A stretch of 64,000 nucleotides of DNA from Myxococcales bacterium (GCA_020633335.1 JACKDU010000003.1:744001-808000); one strand, 5' to 3'. Shown: positions 33,171 through 41,836, counted from the first letter of the stretch. Program-made: numbers and translations. The notes: generated by a model not told the origin, from the letters alone.

Positions 33171-33220
33171 GACACGAAGAAAGGGACATGTCCAAATCGA
33201 CATGTCCCTTTCTTCGTGTC
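33171..33220. repeat. 22-bp perfect hairpin containing paired ACATGT (copy B)
   Basis: Positions 33171-33192 and 33199-33220 are perfect reverse complements with a six-base CAAATC loop. The inner arms match copy A at 3388-3411. It lies between convergent genes and could serve as a bidirectional terminator, although no T-tract follows on either strand. Confidence 0.8.
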
Positions 33221-33266
33221 CCTGCAACCCAGGGTGAGAGCGGCCCGCCCCCGACCCTCGCAGAGC

Positions 33267-33854
33267 CTAGTTGCTCACGCGCTTCGACGGCTTGGGCTGC
33301 TGCGTCTTCGGCTTGGCGGTGAGGGTGTTGTTGTCCGCCGCGTCGTTGGGGTCGGGCTTCGCACCAGGCTTGGCGGTGAGGGTGTTGTTGTCCGCCGCGT
33401 CCTTCGGATCGGGCTTGCCGCTGCCGGGCTTGGCGGTGAGGGTGTTGTTGTCGGCGGCGTCGCGCGGCTTGGGGCCCGGGTCGCCCCCGCCGGACTTGGC
33501 GCTGAGGGTGCTGCCGGTCGTCGGCGAGTTGGTCGGCTTCGGGTCCGGCGTCGGATCGGGCTGCGCCTTCGGGGCGTTCGGGGCCGCCGGGCCGTTGTCG
33601 CCCTTGGGCACGGCCTTCGGGGTCGACTTCGCCGGGCCGCTGCCACCACCGGATGAGGAGCCCGTGGCCTTCGGGGTCGACTTGCTCGGGCCAGCCGGCT
33701 TGCTCGAGTGGTGGATCGGCTTGCCCCCGCCGCTCCCCGGCGCGTAGGTCCCCCCGCCGGTCGACGAGGAGTAGGAGCAGGAGCAGGCCGGGGCGAAGAG
33801 CGAGAAGGCCAGCGCGATGGTTGCAGAGACAAGTTTGGTCGGGGTGGTTGGCAT
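33267..33854 (-). CDS. repeat-containing lipoprotein
   Basis: A 195-residue low-complexity exported protein of unknown role. The signal ends in a lipobox-like APAC at residues 21-24. The mature part is Ser/Gly/Pro/Lys-rich, with SKSTPKA twice, and ends in three near-identical DAADNNTLTAKP repeats, preceded by a variant TGSTLSAKSG. It resembles a disordered cell-surface spacer. The start ATG 33854 is the only one before the signal. Confidence 0.65.
   Translation of the reverse strand: MPTTPTKLVSATIALAFSLFAPACSCSYSSSTGGGTYAPGSGGGKPIHHSSKPAGPSKSTPKATGSSSGGGSGPAKSTPKAVPKGDNGPAAPNAPKAQPDPTPDPKPTNSPTTGSTLSAKSGGGDPGPKPRDAADNNTLTAKPGSGKPDPKDAADNNTLTAKPGAKPDPNDAADNNTLTAKPKTQQPKPSKRVSN
33310..33461. 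repeat. three ~57-60 bp coding repeats
   Basis: A 35-base core recurs at 33310, 33367 and 33427, nearly identical at DNA level and encoding the DAADNNTLTAKP repeats of the lipoprotein. High DNA identity suggests recent expansion. Confidence 0.8.
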
Positions 33855-33936
33855 GGGACCTCGGGGGCGCTAGGACGGGGGAGCAGCTTTGATATTCAGA
33901 GGGTACGCGGGGTGGGTGTCAAACCGCCAGGGCGGC

Positions 33937-33970
33937 GGCGATATCGCGCGCGGCGATGGGAGATATCGCC
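33937..33970. promoter_or_regulatory. possible TetR operator pair
   Basis: GGCGATATC (33937-33945) and its reverse complement GATATCGCC (33962-33970) frame 16 bases. The first lies in the perfect palindrome GCGATATCGC (33938-33947). They sit between the lipoprotein and the TetR gene and could be its autoregulatory operators. Confidence 0.4.
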
Positions 33971-34147
33971 CCCGCCTCCGGACCGGCTCCGTGGCCGTCT
34001 CTCGCCGCGACATCGCGCAAGTGCCGAGATTGCCGGCCCCGCGGCTCAATTCCCCCGATTATCTCGCCCCTGGACAAACCCACCGGGTCGCGGGCTAGCG
34101 TTGTCCCATTGGGGCATTGGATTGCGCCGGGAGGGTGGGGAAAACCT

Positions 34148-34867
34148 ATGACACGTCAGAAAACGGATGAGCAACGCAAGCAGCAGATTCGGGCTGCGGC
34201 CACGCGGTGCTTTGTTCGCCGCGGCTACGCCGCGACTCGTCTCTTGGACATCGCCCGCGAGGCTGGGCTCAGCAAGGGTGGGGTCTACTTCCACTACAGG
34301 GCGAAGGAGCAGCTCTTTCACGACATCCTGGACGCCCAGCTGGAGGCCTTCGAGGAGCGCTGGAGCTTCGAGCCGGTGGCCAGCCAGCCGGCGGACGTCA
34401 CCCTGGGGAACCTTGTACGGGCACACTTGAGGACCCTCGAGGACAACCCGGATGAGACCAGGCTGACCAACCTGCTGGTGACGATGGCCGTCCAGGAGGC
34501 CGAGTTCCGCGACAAGCTCGAGCGGGCGCTGGCGGTGAGCCGCGACCTCTACGCTGGGGTGATCGAGCGCGGGGTGAACGACGGAGCGTTCGCCAAGGTG
34601 GACCCGCAGGGGGTCGCGCAGAGCATCCTGGCGATGATCCAGGGGCTCGGCGCCCAGACTGCGCTGAGCGCCGACGGCAAGCTCGCGGTCGCCGTCGACG
34701 AGATCGTCGGCGGGGTCCTGCGAATGCTCGGGTCGGAGCTGCGGGCGTCGGCGCCGGCCGAGGAGTCGGCGCCGAGCGCCGAGGCCGAGGCGGCGCCGGC
34801 CGAGGCGGCGCCGAGCGAGGCTGCACCCGCGGAGTCCGCGGAGGCGACCGAGGCCGCGGGCGAGTAG
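34148..34867 (+). CDS. TetR/AcrR family transcriptional regulator
   Basis: A 239-residue regulator. The N-terminal helix-turn-helix reads ATRCFVRRGYAATRLLDIAREAGLSKGGVYFHYRAKEQLF, textbook TetR. A ligand domain fills residues 60-195, and the last 40 residues are an Ala/Glu/Pro/Ser repeat tail (SAEAEAAPAEAAPSEAAPAE). ATG 34148 is supported by the conserved start of the DNA-binding helix. No efflux or metabolic target adjoins it on either side, so the effector is unknown. Confidence 0.88.
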   Translation: MTRQKTDEQRKQQIRAAATRCFVRRGYAATRLLDIAREAGLSKGGVYFHYRAKEQLFHDILDAQLEAFEERWSFEPVASQPADVTLGNLVRAHLRTLEDNPDETRLTNLLVTMAVQEAEFRDKLERALAVSRDLYAGVIERGVNDGAFAKVDPQGVAQSILAMIQGLGAQTALSADGKLAVAVDEIVGGVLRMLGSELRASAPAEESAPSAEAEAAPAEAAPSEAAPAESAEATEAAGE

Positions 34868-34887
34868 GAGCAGGCGTGGACGGAGGC

Positions 34888-34920
34888 GCCGGGCGGTGGC
34901 TCTCGAGCCGCCGGCCCGGC
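34888..34920. terminator. bidirectional GC-rich hairpin between convergent genes
   Basis: Imperfect inverted repeat of about 15 pairs with a two-base tip, 21 bases after the TetR stop and 44 bases after the convergent MEMO gene. No T-run. Confidence 0.4.
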
Positions 34921-34963
34921 GTCGTCGTCTCTGGCGGGTAGCCAGCCGGCCGCTCGCGCGAGC

Positions 34964-36193
34964 TCAGGTCGGCGCGGCGAAGCGGACACCAGCGAGGCCG
35001 ACGAGCCCGGGCTCGTCGCCGGGGGCGGGCTGGCAGGCGTAGGCGGCGACCCCTCCGCGGTAGCCGACCGGGAGGAGGCGGGCGAGCGACGCGAGGACCG
35101 GAGCCCCGCTCGCCGGTCCGAGGAGCGGATCCTCGGCGAGGCAGCGCCGCTGGAGCTCGTGGAGCTGGCCGCGTGCGAGGGCCTCGAGGAGCCCCTGGTC
35201 GCGTGCCTGGAGGCGATCGGCCGCGTCGTCGGGGAGGCGCGGTCGGCCGTAGGCGGGGCCGCAGTGGCCGAGCTCGGCGACCGCGATCCAGAGGACGCGG
35301 AGCTCGTCGAGGTCGACCTCGAGGGACGCGTAGAGCTCGTCGACCGCGACGCTCTGCTCGCCGACGAGGAGCGCCGCTTGCCCGCAGAGGAGCGGGAGGA
35401 TCGGCGGGGCGGCGTCGCCGTAGAGGTAGCGGACGAGGATCGCCGCGAGCTCGACGCTGACGGCTCCGCGGTGGCGGATCTCCTCCTGGAGGAGCCAGGG
35501 GTGGCGCTCGCAGAGGCGATCGATCCGGCGGCGATCGGCGGCGACCGGTCCGAGCGGCGTGTCGAAGTCCTTGGCGGTCGCGGCGAAGGGGACGAGGCCC
35601 GGCTGCGGATCGGCGCCGACGATCACGATCGCGTCGAGCTCATCCGCGGGCGGGAGCTCGACGAGGGTCGCCGCGAGGATCGACGCCGCCCGCTCGAAGG
35701 GCTGGTGGGGGATCAGCACGCCGGCGAGCGGCGAGCCCGGGGCGAGGCGGCGGCGAGCGGGGCCGAGGAGCTCGCCGAGGAGCTCCGCGAGCGCCTCGGG
35801 ATCGCCGGGGTAGAGGACGTCGGCGAAGGCCGGCGGCCGCCGGGGGGCGTCGACGAAGGCGCGGTGGAGGGCGGCCCAGCGCCGCCGGAACGAGTCGTCG
35901 TCGAGGAGGCCGGCGGCGCCGAGGTCGTCGATGAGCCCCTCGATCGCCTCGCGGTCGAAGGCCTCGCGGCCGCTGAAGAGGAGCGAGTGGCGGATCTGGG
36001 CGGCGCTCCGGGTGCCGTCGAGGAGATCGAGGAGGGGCCCGACCTCGGCCGGCAGGGCGACCGGCTCGGCGACGCCCTGGGGATCGCGGAGGACGAGGAG
36101 CGCCTCGCCGTCGCGCTCGAGGTGGTGACGATCGAGGCGGCGGAGCTTCGGCCGCTGCACCCCGGGATCCGCTGCGCGCGTCATCGGTCTCAT
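34964..36193 (-). CDS. divergent MEMO1/AmmeMemoRadiSam B family protein
   Basis: A 409-residue protein. Residues 1-110 resemble a PqqD-like winged-helix region (DGEALLVLRDPQGVAEPVALPAEVGPLLDLLDGTRS). Residues 125-405 follow the MEMO fold (LYPGDPEALAELLGELL, then GVLIPHQPF, IVIVGADP, HRGAVSVELAAILVRYLYG). The canonical metal-binding histidine motifs are altered: PHAGY is PHQPF, and the GPSH-like position reads GADP. So the extradiol-dioxygenase-type site seems incomplete. ATG 36193 overlaps the stop of the upstream gene (ATGA). Function unknown. Confidence 0.75.
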   Translation of the reverse strand: MRPMTRAADPGVQRPKLRRLDRHHLERDGEALLVLRDPQGVAEPVALPAEVGPLLDLLDGTRSAAQIRHSLLFSGREAFDREAIEGLIDDLGAAGLLDDDSFRRRWAALHRAFVDAPRRPPAFADVLYPGDPEALAELLGELLGPARRRLAPGSPLAGVLIPHQPFERAASILAATLVELPPADELDAIVIVGADPQPGLVPFAATAKDFDTPLGPVAADRRRIDRLCERHPWLLQEEIRHRGAVSVELAAILVRYLYGDAAPPILPLLCGQAALLVGEQSVAVDELYASLEVDLDELRVLWIAVAELGHCGPAYGRPRLPDDAADRLQARDQGLLEALARGQLHELQRRCLAEDPLLGPASGAPVLASLARLLPVGYRGGVAAYACQPAPGDEPGLVGLAGVRFAAPT

Positions 36194-37776
36194 TCACCCT
36201 GGTCGATCGAACATGTCCTTCCGGGCGCGACCTGACGGAGCGTGTCGGCGACCGGGGCGCGGAGCGCCGGGAGATCGACCGCGACCTGGCAGAGGCCGAC
36301 GATCACCGGCTCGGGGGGGGCGCCGCCGGCCGCCCGCACCGCGTCGACGAGGCGGCGGACGACCTCGGGATCGCCGGCGGTCTCGAGGGCCTTGGCGACC
36401 GCCGCGATCCCCCGCGGCGCGCCGATCACCAGGAGCTGGCGGGCGGCCTCGCCGCGGCGCTGGCCCTCGACCCGGTTGTTGCCGAGGAGCTTGATCAGCG
36501 CCGACTCGGGGTCGCCGGCGCCGCAGCGGCCGAGCGCGCGGATCGCCTCGCGGGCGACCAGGAGATCGTCGGTGCCGCCCTTCTCGGGCATCGCCGCGAC
36601 GCCGGCGAGGCGGCGGACGACGTCGCGGGGGCAGGGGGCGGCGACCCGCGCGAGCGCGGCGACCTGTACTTCGGGCCAGGGATGCGCGAGCCCCTCGGCG
36701 AGCCAGGCCCCGTCGTCCGCGAGGGCGGCGACGTCGTAGGCGGCGGCGGCGAGGCGCGGCGAGTCGTCGCCGCGGAGGTCGAGGGTGGTCGCGAGCTCGC
36801 GGACGAGCGCGGGCGGGAGCGCGCGGAGGGCGAGCCAGCCGAGGATCTCCGACGCCTGCACCCGGCGGGCGGTCGGCGTGAGGTGGGTCGCGGCGAGGCG
36901 GAGGAGCGCGCCCTGGATCTCGGCCGCGTCGACGTGGCCCGCGAGGATCCGGATCGCCGCCACACGGACGACGAAGGGGCTCTGGTCGGCCTCGGCGAGG
37001 GCGATGAGGCGACCGTGGAAGCCGGCGTCGGCGCCCTCCGAGAGGCTCGCGCGGAGGCCGAGGAGGGCGGCCTGCTGCGAGGGCTGGGCGCCCTCGATCG
37101 CCCGGTCGACCGCGTCGAGGAGCCCCTGGCGATCGCCGGGGCTCTGGCGTGCGCGGCGGGCGAGGCCCTGGCGAAGCGCCTGGCGGAGCGTCTCCTGACC
37201 GACGCCGACCATCGCCACGAATTCGGGGAGGCGATCGGGCGGGAGGATCGCCAGGAGATCGGCGAGGAGGACCGCGCGCAGGCCCTCGCCGAGCGATCGA
37301 TCACCGACCAGCTCGATCAGCGTCGTCGCGGCCGCGGGGCCCTGCTCGCGGAGGAGGATCCGCCAGGGCTCGGCGGCCGCGAGCTCGTTGCCCGGGCTCG
37401 CACCCGCGACCTCGCGGCGGAGCTGATCGGCGAAGACCCGGAGGTCCTCGGGGCGGCCAAAGGCGCCGAGCAGGACGATGAGGCGCTGGCGCTCGGCCGG
37501 GCCGAGGGGGGGGGAGGTCGCCGCCAGGCGGGCCGCCACCAGCGGGGCGACGATCACCGGGTTCTCCTCGAGGCGCGCCCGGGCGTCGAGGTACTCGCGG
37601 CCGCGGGCGACCAGGAGGGTGTCGAGATCCGCGTCGGCCTCGGCGCGGCCGTAGGTCGGCGCGGGCTCGCTCGCGGCCGCGCTCGGATCGGGCGGCGGGC
37701 TCGCGCTGGGGCTCACGGCGACGGGCGCGTGGGTGAGCGCGAGCGCGAGCGCGAACGCGAGGGGCGAAGCCGTCAC
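36190..37776 (-). CDS. exported HEAT-repeat-like protein
   Basis: A 528-residue protein made of paired amphipathic helices. After a GTG start a signal-like segment VTASPLAFALALALTHAPVAV leads to an Ala/Pro/Ser-rich spacer, then from about residue 110 repeats such as PFVVRVAAIRILAGHVDAAEIQGALLRLA and PEVVRRLVDAVRAAGGA, typical of HEAT/armadillo solenoids. It should act as a periplasmic or envelope scaffold. GTG 37776 is chosen for the signal; upstream in-frame sequence is Arg/Ala-rich and holds a 17-bp inverted repeat. It is coupled to the MEMO gene by a four-base overlap. Confidence 0.65.
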   Translation of the reverse strand: MTASPLAFALALALTHAPVAVSPSASPPPDPSAAASEPAPTYGRAEADADLDTLLVARGREYLDARARLEENPVIVAPLVAARLAATSPPLGPAERQRLIVLLGAFGRPEDLRVFADQLRREVAGASPGNELAAAEPWRILLREQGPAAATTLIELVGDRSLGEGLRAVLLADLLAILPPDRLPEFVAMVGVGQETLRQALRQGLARRARQSPGDRQGLLDAVDRAIEGAQPSQQAALLGLRASLSEGADAGFHGRLIALAEADQSPFVVRVAAIRILAGHVDAAEIQGALLRLAATHLTPTARRVQASEILGWLALRALPPALVRELATTLDLRGDDSPRLAAAAYDVAALADDGAWLAEGLAHPWPEVQVAALARVAAPCPRDVVRRLAGVAAMPEKGGTDDLLVAREAIRALGRCGAGDPESALIKLLGNNRVEGQRRGEAARQLLVIGAPRGIAAVAKALETAGDPEVVRRLVDAVRAAGGAPPEPVIVGLCQVAVDLPALRAPVADTLRQVAPGRTCSIDQGE

Positions 37777-37832
37777 CGCGCTAACCTGCCACAGATCCGC
37801 GGCGCTGCCGAGGGGCTGCGCGGCCGTGGTGG

Positions 37833-37907
37833 CGGCGGCCCGAGGGCCGGCGCGGTCGATCGAGCCGCGGGCGTCGGCGCGGCGCGCGAGCGGCCCTCGG
37901 GCCGCCG
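37833..37907. other. 17-bp perfect inverted repeat upstream of the HEAT-like gene
   Basis: Arms 37833-37849 and 37891-37907 are perfect reverse complements around 41 bases. It lies in the 213-bp gap between two minus-strand genes, so it may be a terminator for the upstream gene or an mRNA structure. Confidence 0.6.
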
Positions 37908-37989
37908 GGTCGGCGGCGCGGGTTGACGAGCCGCGCACCGGGTCGCGGCGCGCGTCGAGGAGCGCGGGCCGGCTCCCGTCACGCCTCGT

Positions 37990-39372
37990 CTACTGGAGGA
38001 TCATCTCCTCGAGCTGCGCCGGCCCGATGACGTAGGAGATCAGCAGCGCCCGGCGATCCCCAGCCTGCGCGAGATCGAGGCCCCGGAGGAATTCGGCGTC
38101 CTCGGGATCCTCCTCGGCCGCGAGGAGGCGCGTGGCGAGATCGACGAGCATCTGCACCTTGACCGGGTTGTCGGTCGGCATCCGCAGGAAGAAGCCGAGG
38201 TACTCGTGGGCCGCGCCGGCGATCTGCAGCCCCTCGGGCCGCGGCAGGAGGGCCTCGAGGATCCGCCGCCGGCTCCCCTTGGCCTCGCCGAGGCCGAGCT
38301 CGCGGAGGGCCGCGCCGGTGGTCGCCGCGATGAAGGCGACGTCCTTCGGGCTCTGGGCGATCAGCTTCTGGACCTCCTTGTTGATCGTCGGCTTGCCGCC
38401 GTCGATCGCCGCGACCAGCTCGGGCATCAGGGCGGCTGGCGCGAGGGTCAGCTCGTCGAGATCGAAGCTCCCGAGCTCGACCTCGCCGCCCTCGTAGGTG
38501 TGGCCGACGATCGCGTAGCGGCGGGCGTCGATCGCCCGCAGGCGGCCGGCCTCGACCCCCTCGCGGAGGCGGGCGGCGAGGCCCGGGATCATCACGATCG
38601 CCGCTGAGCGCCGGGGATCGGCGTGGGCGGCCGCGAAGGCGGCCCGGGTCCAGGTCGCGGTCGAGTCCATCCCGAGGGCGAGGGCGGCCGCGCAGAGCGA
38701 CTCGGCGAAGACCGGCGCCCGCTGGGGCCGGCCGCTCTTGGCCTCGCGCTGGGCCGAGCGCTCGCGGTAGCGCTCGCGGCGGGCGGCCTCCTCGGCCTCG
38801 ATCGCCTTGAGGGCCTCCGCCGTCGTCGTCCCGTCGCGGGCGGCCCGTCGCTGGGCCCGGCGGACCAGGAGGCCGTCGCCGAGCGCCTCGCGGCGGATCT
38901 CGTCGCAGGTCGTCATGATCTCCGGGAGCTCCGGCGGCAGCCGCCGGGTCAGCGGCGCGGCCAGGGCGGCCTGGATGTCGACGTGGCCGATCATGTCGAG
39001 ATCGGCGGGGAGGAAGCGGGCGGAGTAGGGGAGGTGACCGGTCCGCTGACGGCGGCCGCCGGCCTCCCAGAAGCGGCGGAGGACCGCCCGCAGCTCCTCG
39101 TCGCGGCCCTCCTTGCGGTAGAGCTTGACCAGCCGCAAGATCGCGTCGTTGATGAGCGCGCGCTCGCGGGTGTCCTCGGCGAGGAGCGCCTCGAAGTGCT
39201 CGATCGCGCAGGCCGAGCGCTCGATCTCCTCCATGCAGTGGACGCCCTTGCGGTAGAGGCGCTGGGCGCTCGACTCACCCGCGGCGGCCTCCCCTTCGCC
39301 GCCCATGGCGAGCGCGCATCCGAGGAGGAGCGCGCCAGCGGCGAGGCGTGCGGGCCAGCGGGGGCGGGACAT
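37990..39372 (-). CDS. hypothetical exported protein, candidate lipoprotein
   Basis: A 460-residue protein of no recognised family. The N-terminus MSRPRWPARLAAGALLLGC has a lipobox-like LLGC near residue 19. Residues 40-110 look like TPR-type helices (RLYRKGVHCMEEIERSACAIEHFEALL). A coiled, charged segment follows at about 185-215 (EAEEAARRERYRERSAQREAKSGR). The remainder is mixed alpha/beta. It ends with VIGPAQLEEMILQ. ATG 39372 is chosen before the signal. It is on the same strand as the HEAT-like and MEMO genes. Confidence 0.6.
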   Translation of the reverse strand: MSRPRWPARLAAGALLLGCALAMGGEGEAAAGESSAQRLYRKGVHCMEEIERSACAIEHFEALLAEDTRERALINDAILRLVKLYRKEGRDEELRAVLRRFWEAGGRRQRTGHLPYSARFLPADLDMIGHVDIQAALAAPLTRRLPPELPEIMTTCDEIRREALGDGLLVRRAQRRAARDGTTTAEALKAIEAEEAARRERYRERSAQREAKSGRPQRAPVFAESLCAAALALGMDSTATWTRAAFAAAHADPRRSAAIVMIPGLAARLREGVEAGRLRAIDARRYAIVGHTYEGGEVELGSFDLDELTLAPAALMPELVAAIDGGKPTINKEVQKLIAQSPKDVAFIAATTGAALRELGLGEAKGSRRRILEALLPRPEGLQIAGAAHEYLGFFLRMPTDNPVKVQMLVDLATRLLAAEEDPEDAEFLRGLDLAQAGDRRALLISYVIGPAQLEEMILQ

Positions 39373-39440
39373 CGGCTGGGAGGGTGACACCGAAGGTGGG
39401 GCGGGGCCAGGATCTCGCGCGCGCCGCCGCCACCTCGGCC

Positions 39441-39470
39441 TTGCGCGCCCGCGCTCGCCCGTGTCATAGC
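39441..39470 (+). promoter_or_regulatory. promoter of queA
   Basis: TTGCGC (39441-39446), an 18-base spacer and CATAGC (39465-39470), in the context TGTCATAGCCCCGC. The queA ATG is 11 bases past the -10, another short-leader arrangement. Confidence 0.4.
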
Positions 39471-39481
39471 CCCGCCCGCCG

Positions 39482-40513
39482 ATGCGCCCCGAGGATCTCG
39501 ACTACACCCTGCCGGCCGAGCAGATCGCCCAGGAGCCGGCGCCGACCCGCGGCGACGCCCGGATGATGGTGGTCCGCGGTCCGCGGATCGAGCACACGCG
39601 GGCCCGCCTCCTGCCCGAGCACCTGCCGAGCGACGCCCTGGTCGTCGTCAACGACTCGCGGGTGGTGCCGGCGCGCCTCCACCTCGCCCGCGACGACGGC
39701 CGGCCCTTTGAGCTCCTGGTCTGCGATCCGGCGCCCGGCCTCGGCCCCGGCGCGGGCCTCCGGGCATGGGTCCGCGGCGCCCGTCGCCTGGCGATCGGCG
39801 ATCGCCTCCGCCGCGGCGAGCTCGTCCTCCGGATGGTCGGCGCCGATCCGATCGATCCCCGCGCCCGCGCCTTTGAGATCGAGGCCGGCGAGCTCCTGCC
39901 CACCCTCGAGGCCCAGGGCGAGATCCCGCTGCCGCCCTACATCCGCCGCGAGGGCGCCCCGGGCGAGGAGGACCGCGCCCGCTACCAGACCCTCTACGCC
40001 CGCGATCCCGGCTCGGTCGCCGCGCCGACCGCGGGCCTCCACTGGGAGCCGGCGATCCTCGCGGCCCTCGACCTCGCGCCGATCACCCTCCACGTCGGCC
40101 CCGGCACCTTCCTGCCGATGGACGTCGACGACGTCCGCGATCACCGGGTGGGCGCCGAGCGCTACACCGTCAGCGAGGCCTCGGCCGCGAAGATCGCCGC
40201 GGCCCGCCGGGCGGGTCGGCCGATCGTGGCGATCGGCACGACCGCGACCCGGGCCCTCGAGGGGGTCGCGGCGGCCCACGGCGGCGAGGTCGTCGCCGGC
40301 AGCGGGGCGACCGATCTGGTGATCACCCCCGGCTTCAATTTCCAGGTGGTCGATCTCCTGGTGACCAACTTCCACCTCCCCCGGAGCTCGCTCCTGATGC
40401 TCGTCGCGGCCCTCGGCGGCCTCGATCGCGTCCTCGGGGCCTACCGCGAGGCGGTCGCCGCCGGCTACCGCTTCTACTCCTACGGCGACTGCATGGTGAT
40501 CGACCGGGCGTAG
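39482..40513 (+). CDS. queA: S-adenosylmethionine:tRNA ribosyltransferase-isomerase
   Basis: Makes epoxyqueuosine in tRNA wobble positions. The 343-residue length is normal. Family motifs include LDYTLPAEQIAQEPAPTRGDARMMV, VVNDSRVVPARL, YIRREG, RYQTLYARDPGSVAAPTAGLHW and ITPGFNFQVVDLLVTNFHLPRSSLLMLVAAL. It leads the classic queA-tgt-yajC-secD-secF cluster, with tgt 33 bases on. Confidence 0.96.
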   Translation: MRPEDLDYTLPAEQIAQEPAPTRGDARMMVVRGPRIEHTRARLLPEHLPSDALVVVNDSRVVPARLHLARDDGRPFELLVCDPAPGLGPGAGLRAWVRGARRLAIGDRLRRGELVLRMVGADPIDPRARAFEIEAGELLPTLEAQGEIPLPPYIRREGAPGEEDRARYQTLYARDPGSVAAPTAGLHWEPAILAALDLAPITLHVGPGTFLPMDVDDVRDHRVGAERYTVSEASAAKIAAARRAGRPIVAIGTTATRALEGVAAAHGGEVVAGSGATDLVITPGFNFQVVDLLVTNFHLPRSSLLMLVAALGGLDRVLGAYREAVAAGYRFYSYGDCMVIDRA

Positions 40514-40546
40514 CGCGCGGGCCTCGGCTCGTGGCATCCCTCGGCC

Positions 40547-41821
40547 GTGCCCACCGCTGCCCCCGTCGACGCCTCGATGATCCGCCCCGATCCCCGCCGC
40601 GAGCTCGCCTGCGAGGTGATCCCCCGGGACGCCTGGAGGCCCCCCGGGACCTTCGAGGTCCTCGCCACCGATCCCGCCGGACCGGCCCGCGCGGGCCGCC
40701 TCTGGACCGCCCACGGGCCGATCGAGACCCCCTGCTTCATGCCCGTCGGCACCTACGGCGCGGTCAAGGGGCTCGACCGCGACGACCTCCAGGCGGTCGG
40801 CTCGCAGATCATCCTCGGCAACGCCTACCACCTCGCCCACCGCCCCGGCGCCGCCAGGATCCGCGAGCTCGGCGGGCTCCACCGCTTCATCCACTGGGAG
40901 CGGCCGATCCTCACCGACAGCGGCGGCTTCCAGGTCTTCTCCCTCCGCGGCCTCCAGAAGATCGACGACGAGGGGGTCTCCTACCAGACCCACTTCGACG
41001 GCTCGCGCCACCGGATGACCCCGCGCTCGGTCCTCGAGGTCGAGGCCGCGCTGGGCTCCGACATCTGCATGATCCTCGACCACTGCCCGCCGGCCGACGC
41101 CCCGCGGGAGAAGATCCGCGAGGCGGTCGATCGCTCGACCCGCTGGGCCCGGATCGCCGCCGAGCTCCGGGGGGAGATCCTCGCGCCCACGCAGCTCTGC
41201 TTCGGGATCGTCCAGGGCGGCGTCGACCTCGAGCTCCGCCGCCAGCACCTGCGGACGATGGCCGAGCTCCCCTTCGACGGCCTCGCGCTCGGCGGCCTCT
41301 CGGTCGGCGAGTCGATGGCGGCGATGCACGCGACGATGGCGGCGATCGCCCCGGAGATGCCCGCCGATCGCCCGCGCTACGTGATGGGGATCGGCACCCC
41401 GCGCGACCTCCTGGCGGCGGTCCGCTCGGGGGTCGACATGTTCGACTGCGTGATGCCGACCCGGAACGCTCGCAACGGCCAGCTCTTCACCTTCGGCGGC
41501 CGCCTCAACATCCGCCAGGCCCGCTTCCGCAGCGACCCGGGGCCGGTCGATCCCGCCTGCGCTTGCCGCTGCTGTCGCGGCTACTCGCGGGCCTACCTCC
41601 GCCACCTCCACGAGCAGCAGGACCCGCTCTACGGGCGCCTGGCGACGATCCACAACCTCTTCTTCTTCCACCAGTGGGTGGGGGCGATGCGGTGGGGAGT
41701 GCGCGATGGGCGCTTTGGCGAGATCGAGGCGGCCCTGGCGGCGCTGGTGGCCGATGATGGGCCGGAGGTGGCCGAAGGCGGGCCGGGGGCCGGAGAGGGG
41801 CCGCTCGACGGCGCCTCGTGA
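40547..41821 (+). CDS. tgt: tRNA-guanine transglycosylase
   Basis: Exchanges guanine 34 for preQ1 in tRNA. The 424-residue product has LTDSGGFQVFSL with the first catalytic Asp, GLALGGLSVGE, the nucleophile region MFDCVMPTRNARNG and the Zn site C-A-C-x-C-C with a following His (CACRCCRGYSRAYLRHLH). It has an extra N-terminal 30 residues and a Gly/Glu-rich tail. GTG 40547 is used; ATG 40577 (MIRPDPRR) is a possible alternative. Confidence 0.95.
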   Translation: MPTAAPVDASMIRPDPRRELACEVIPRDAWRPPGTFEVLATDPAGPARAGRLWTAHGPIETPCFMPVGTYGAVKGLDRDDLQAVGSQIILGNAYHLAHRPGAARIRELGGLHRFIHWERPILTDSGGFQVFSLRGLQKIDDEGVSYQTHFDGSRHRMTPRSVLEVEAALGSDICMILDHCPPADAPREKIREAVDRSTRWARIAAELRGEILAPTQLCFGIVQGGVDLELRRQHLRTMAELPFDGLALGGLSVGESMAAMHATMAAIAPEMPADRPRYVMGIGTPRDLLAAVRSGVDMFDCVMPTRNARNGQLFTFGGRLNIRQARFRSDPGPVDPACACRCCRGYSRAYLRHLHEQQDPLYGRLATIHNLFFFHQWVGAMRWGVRDGRFGEIEAALAALVADDGPEVAEGGPGAGEGPLDGAS

Positions 41822-41836
41822 GCTTGCGCTCCATGC

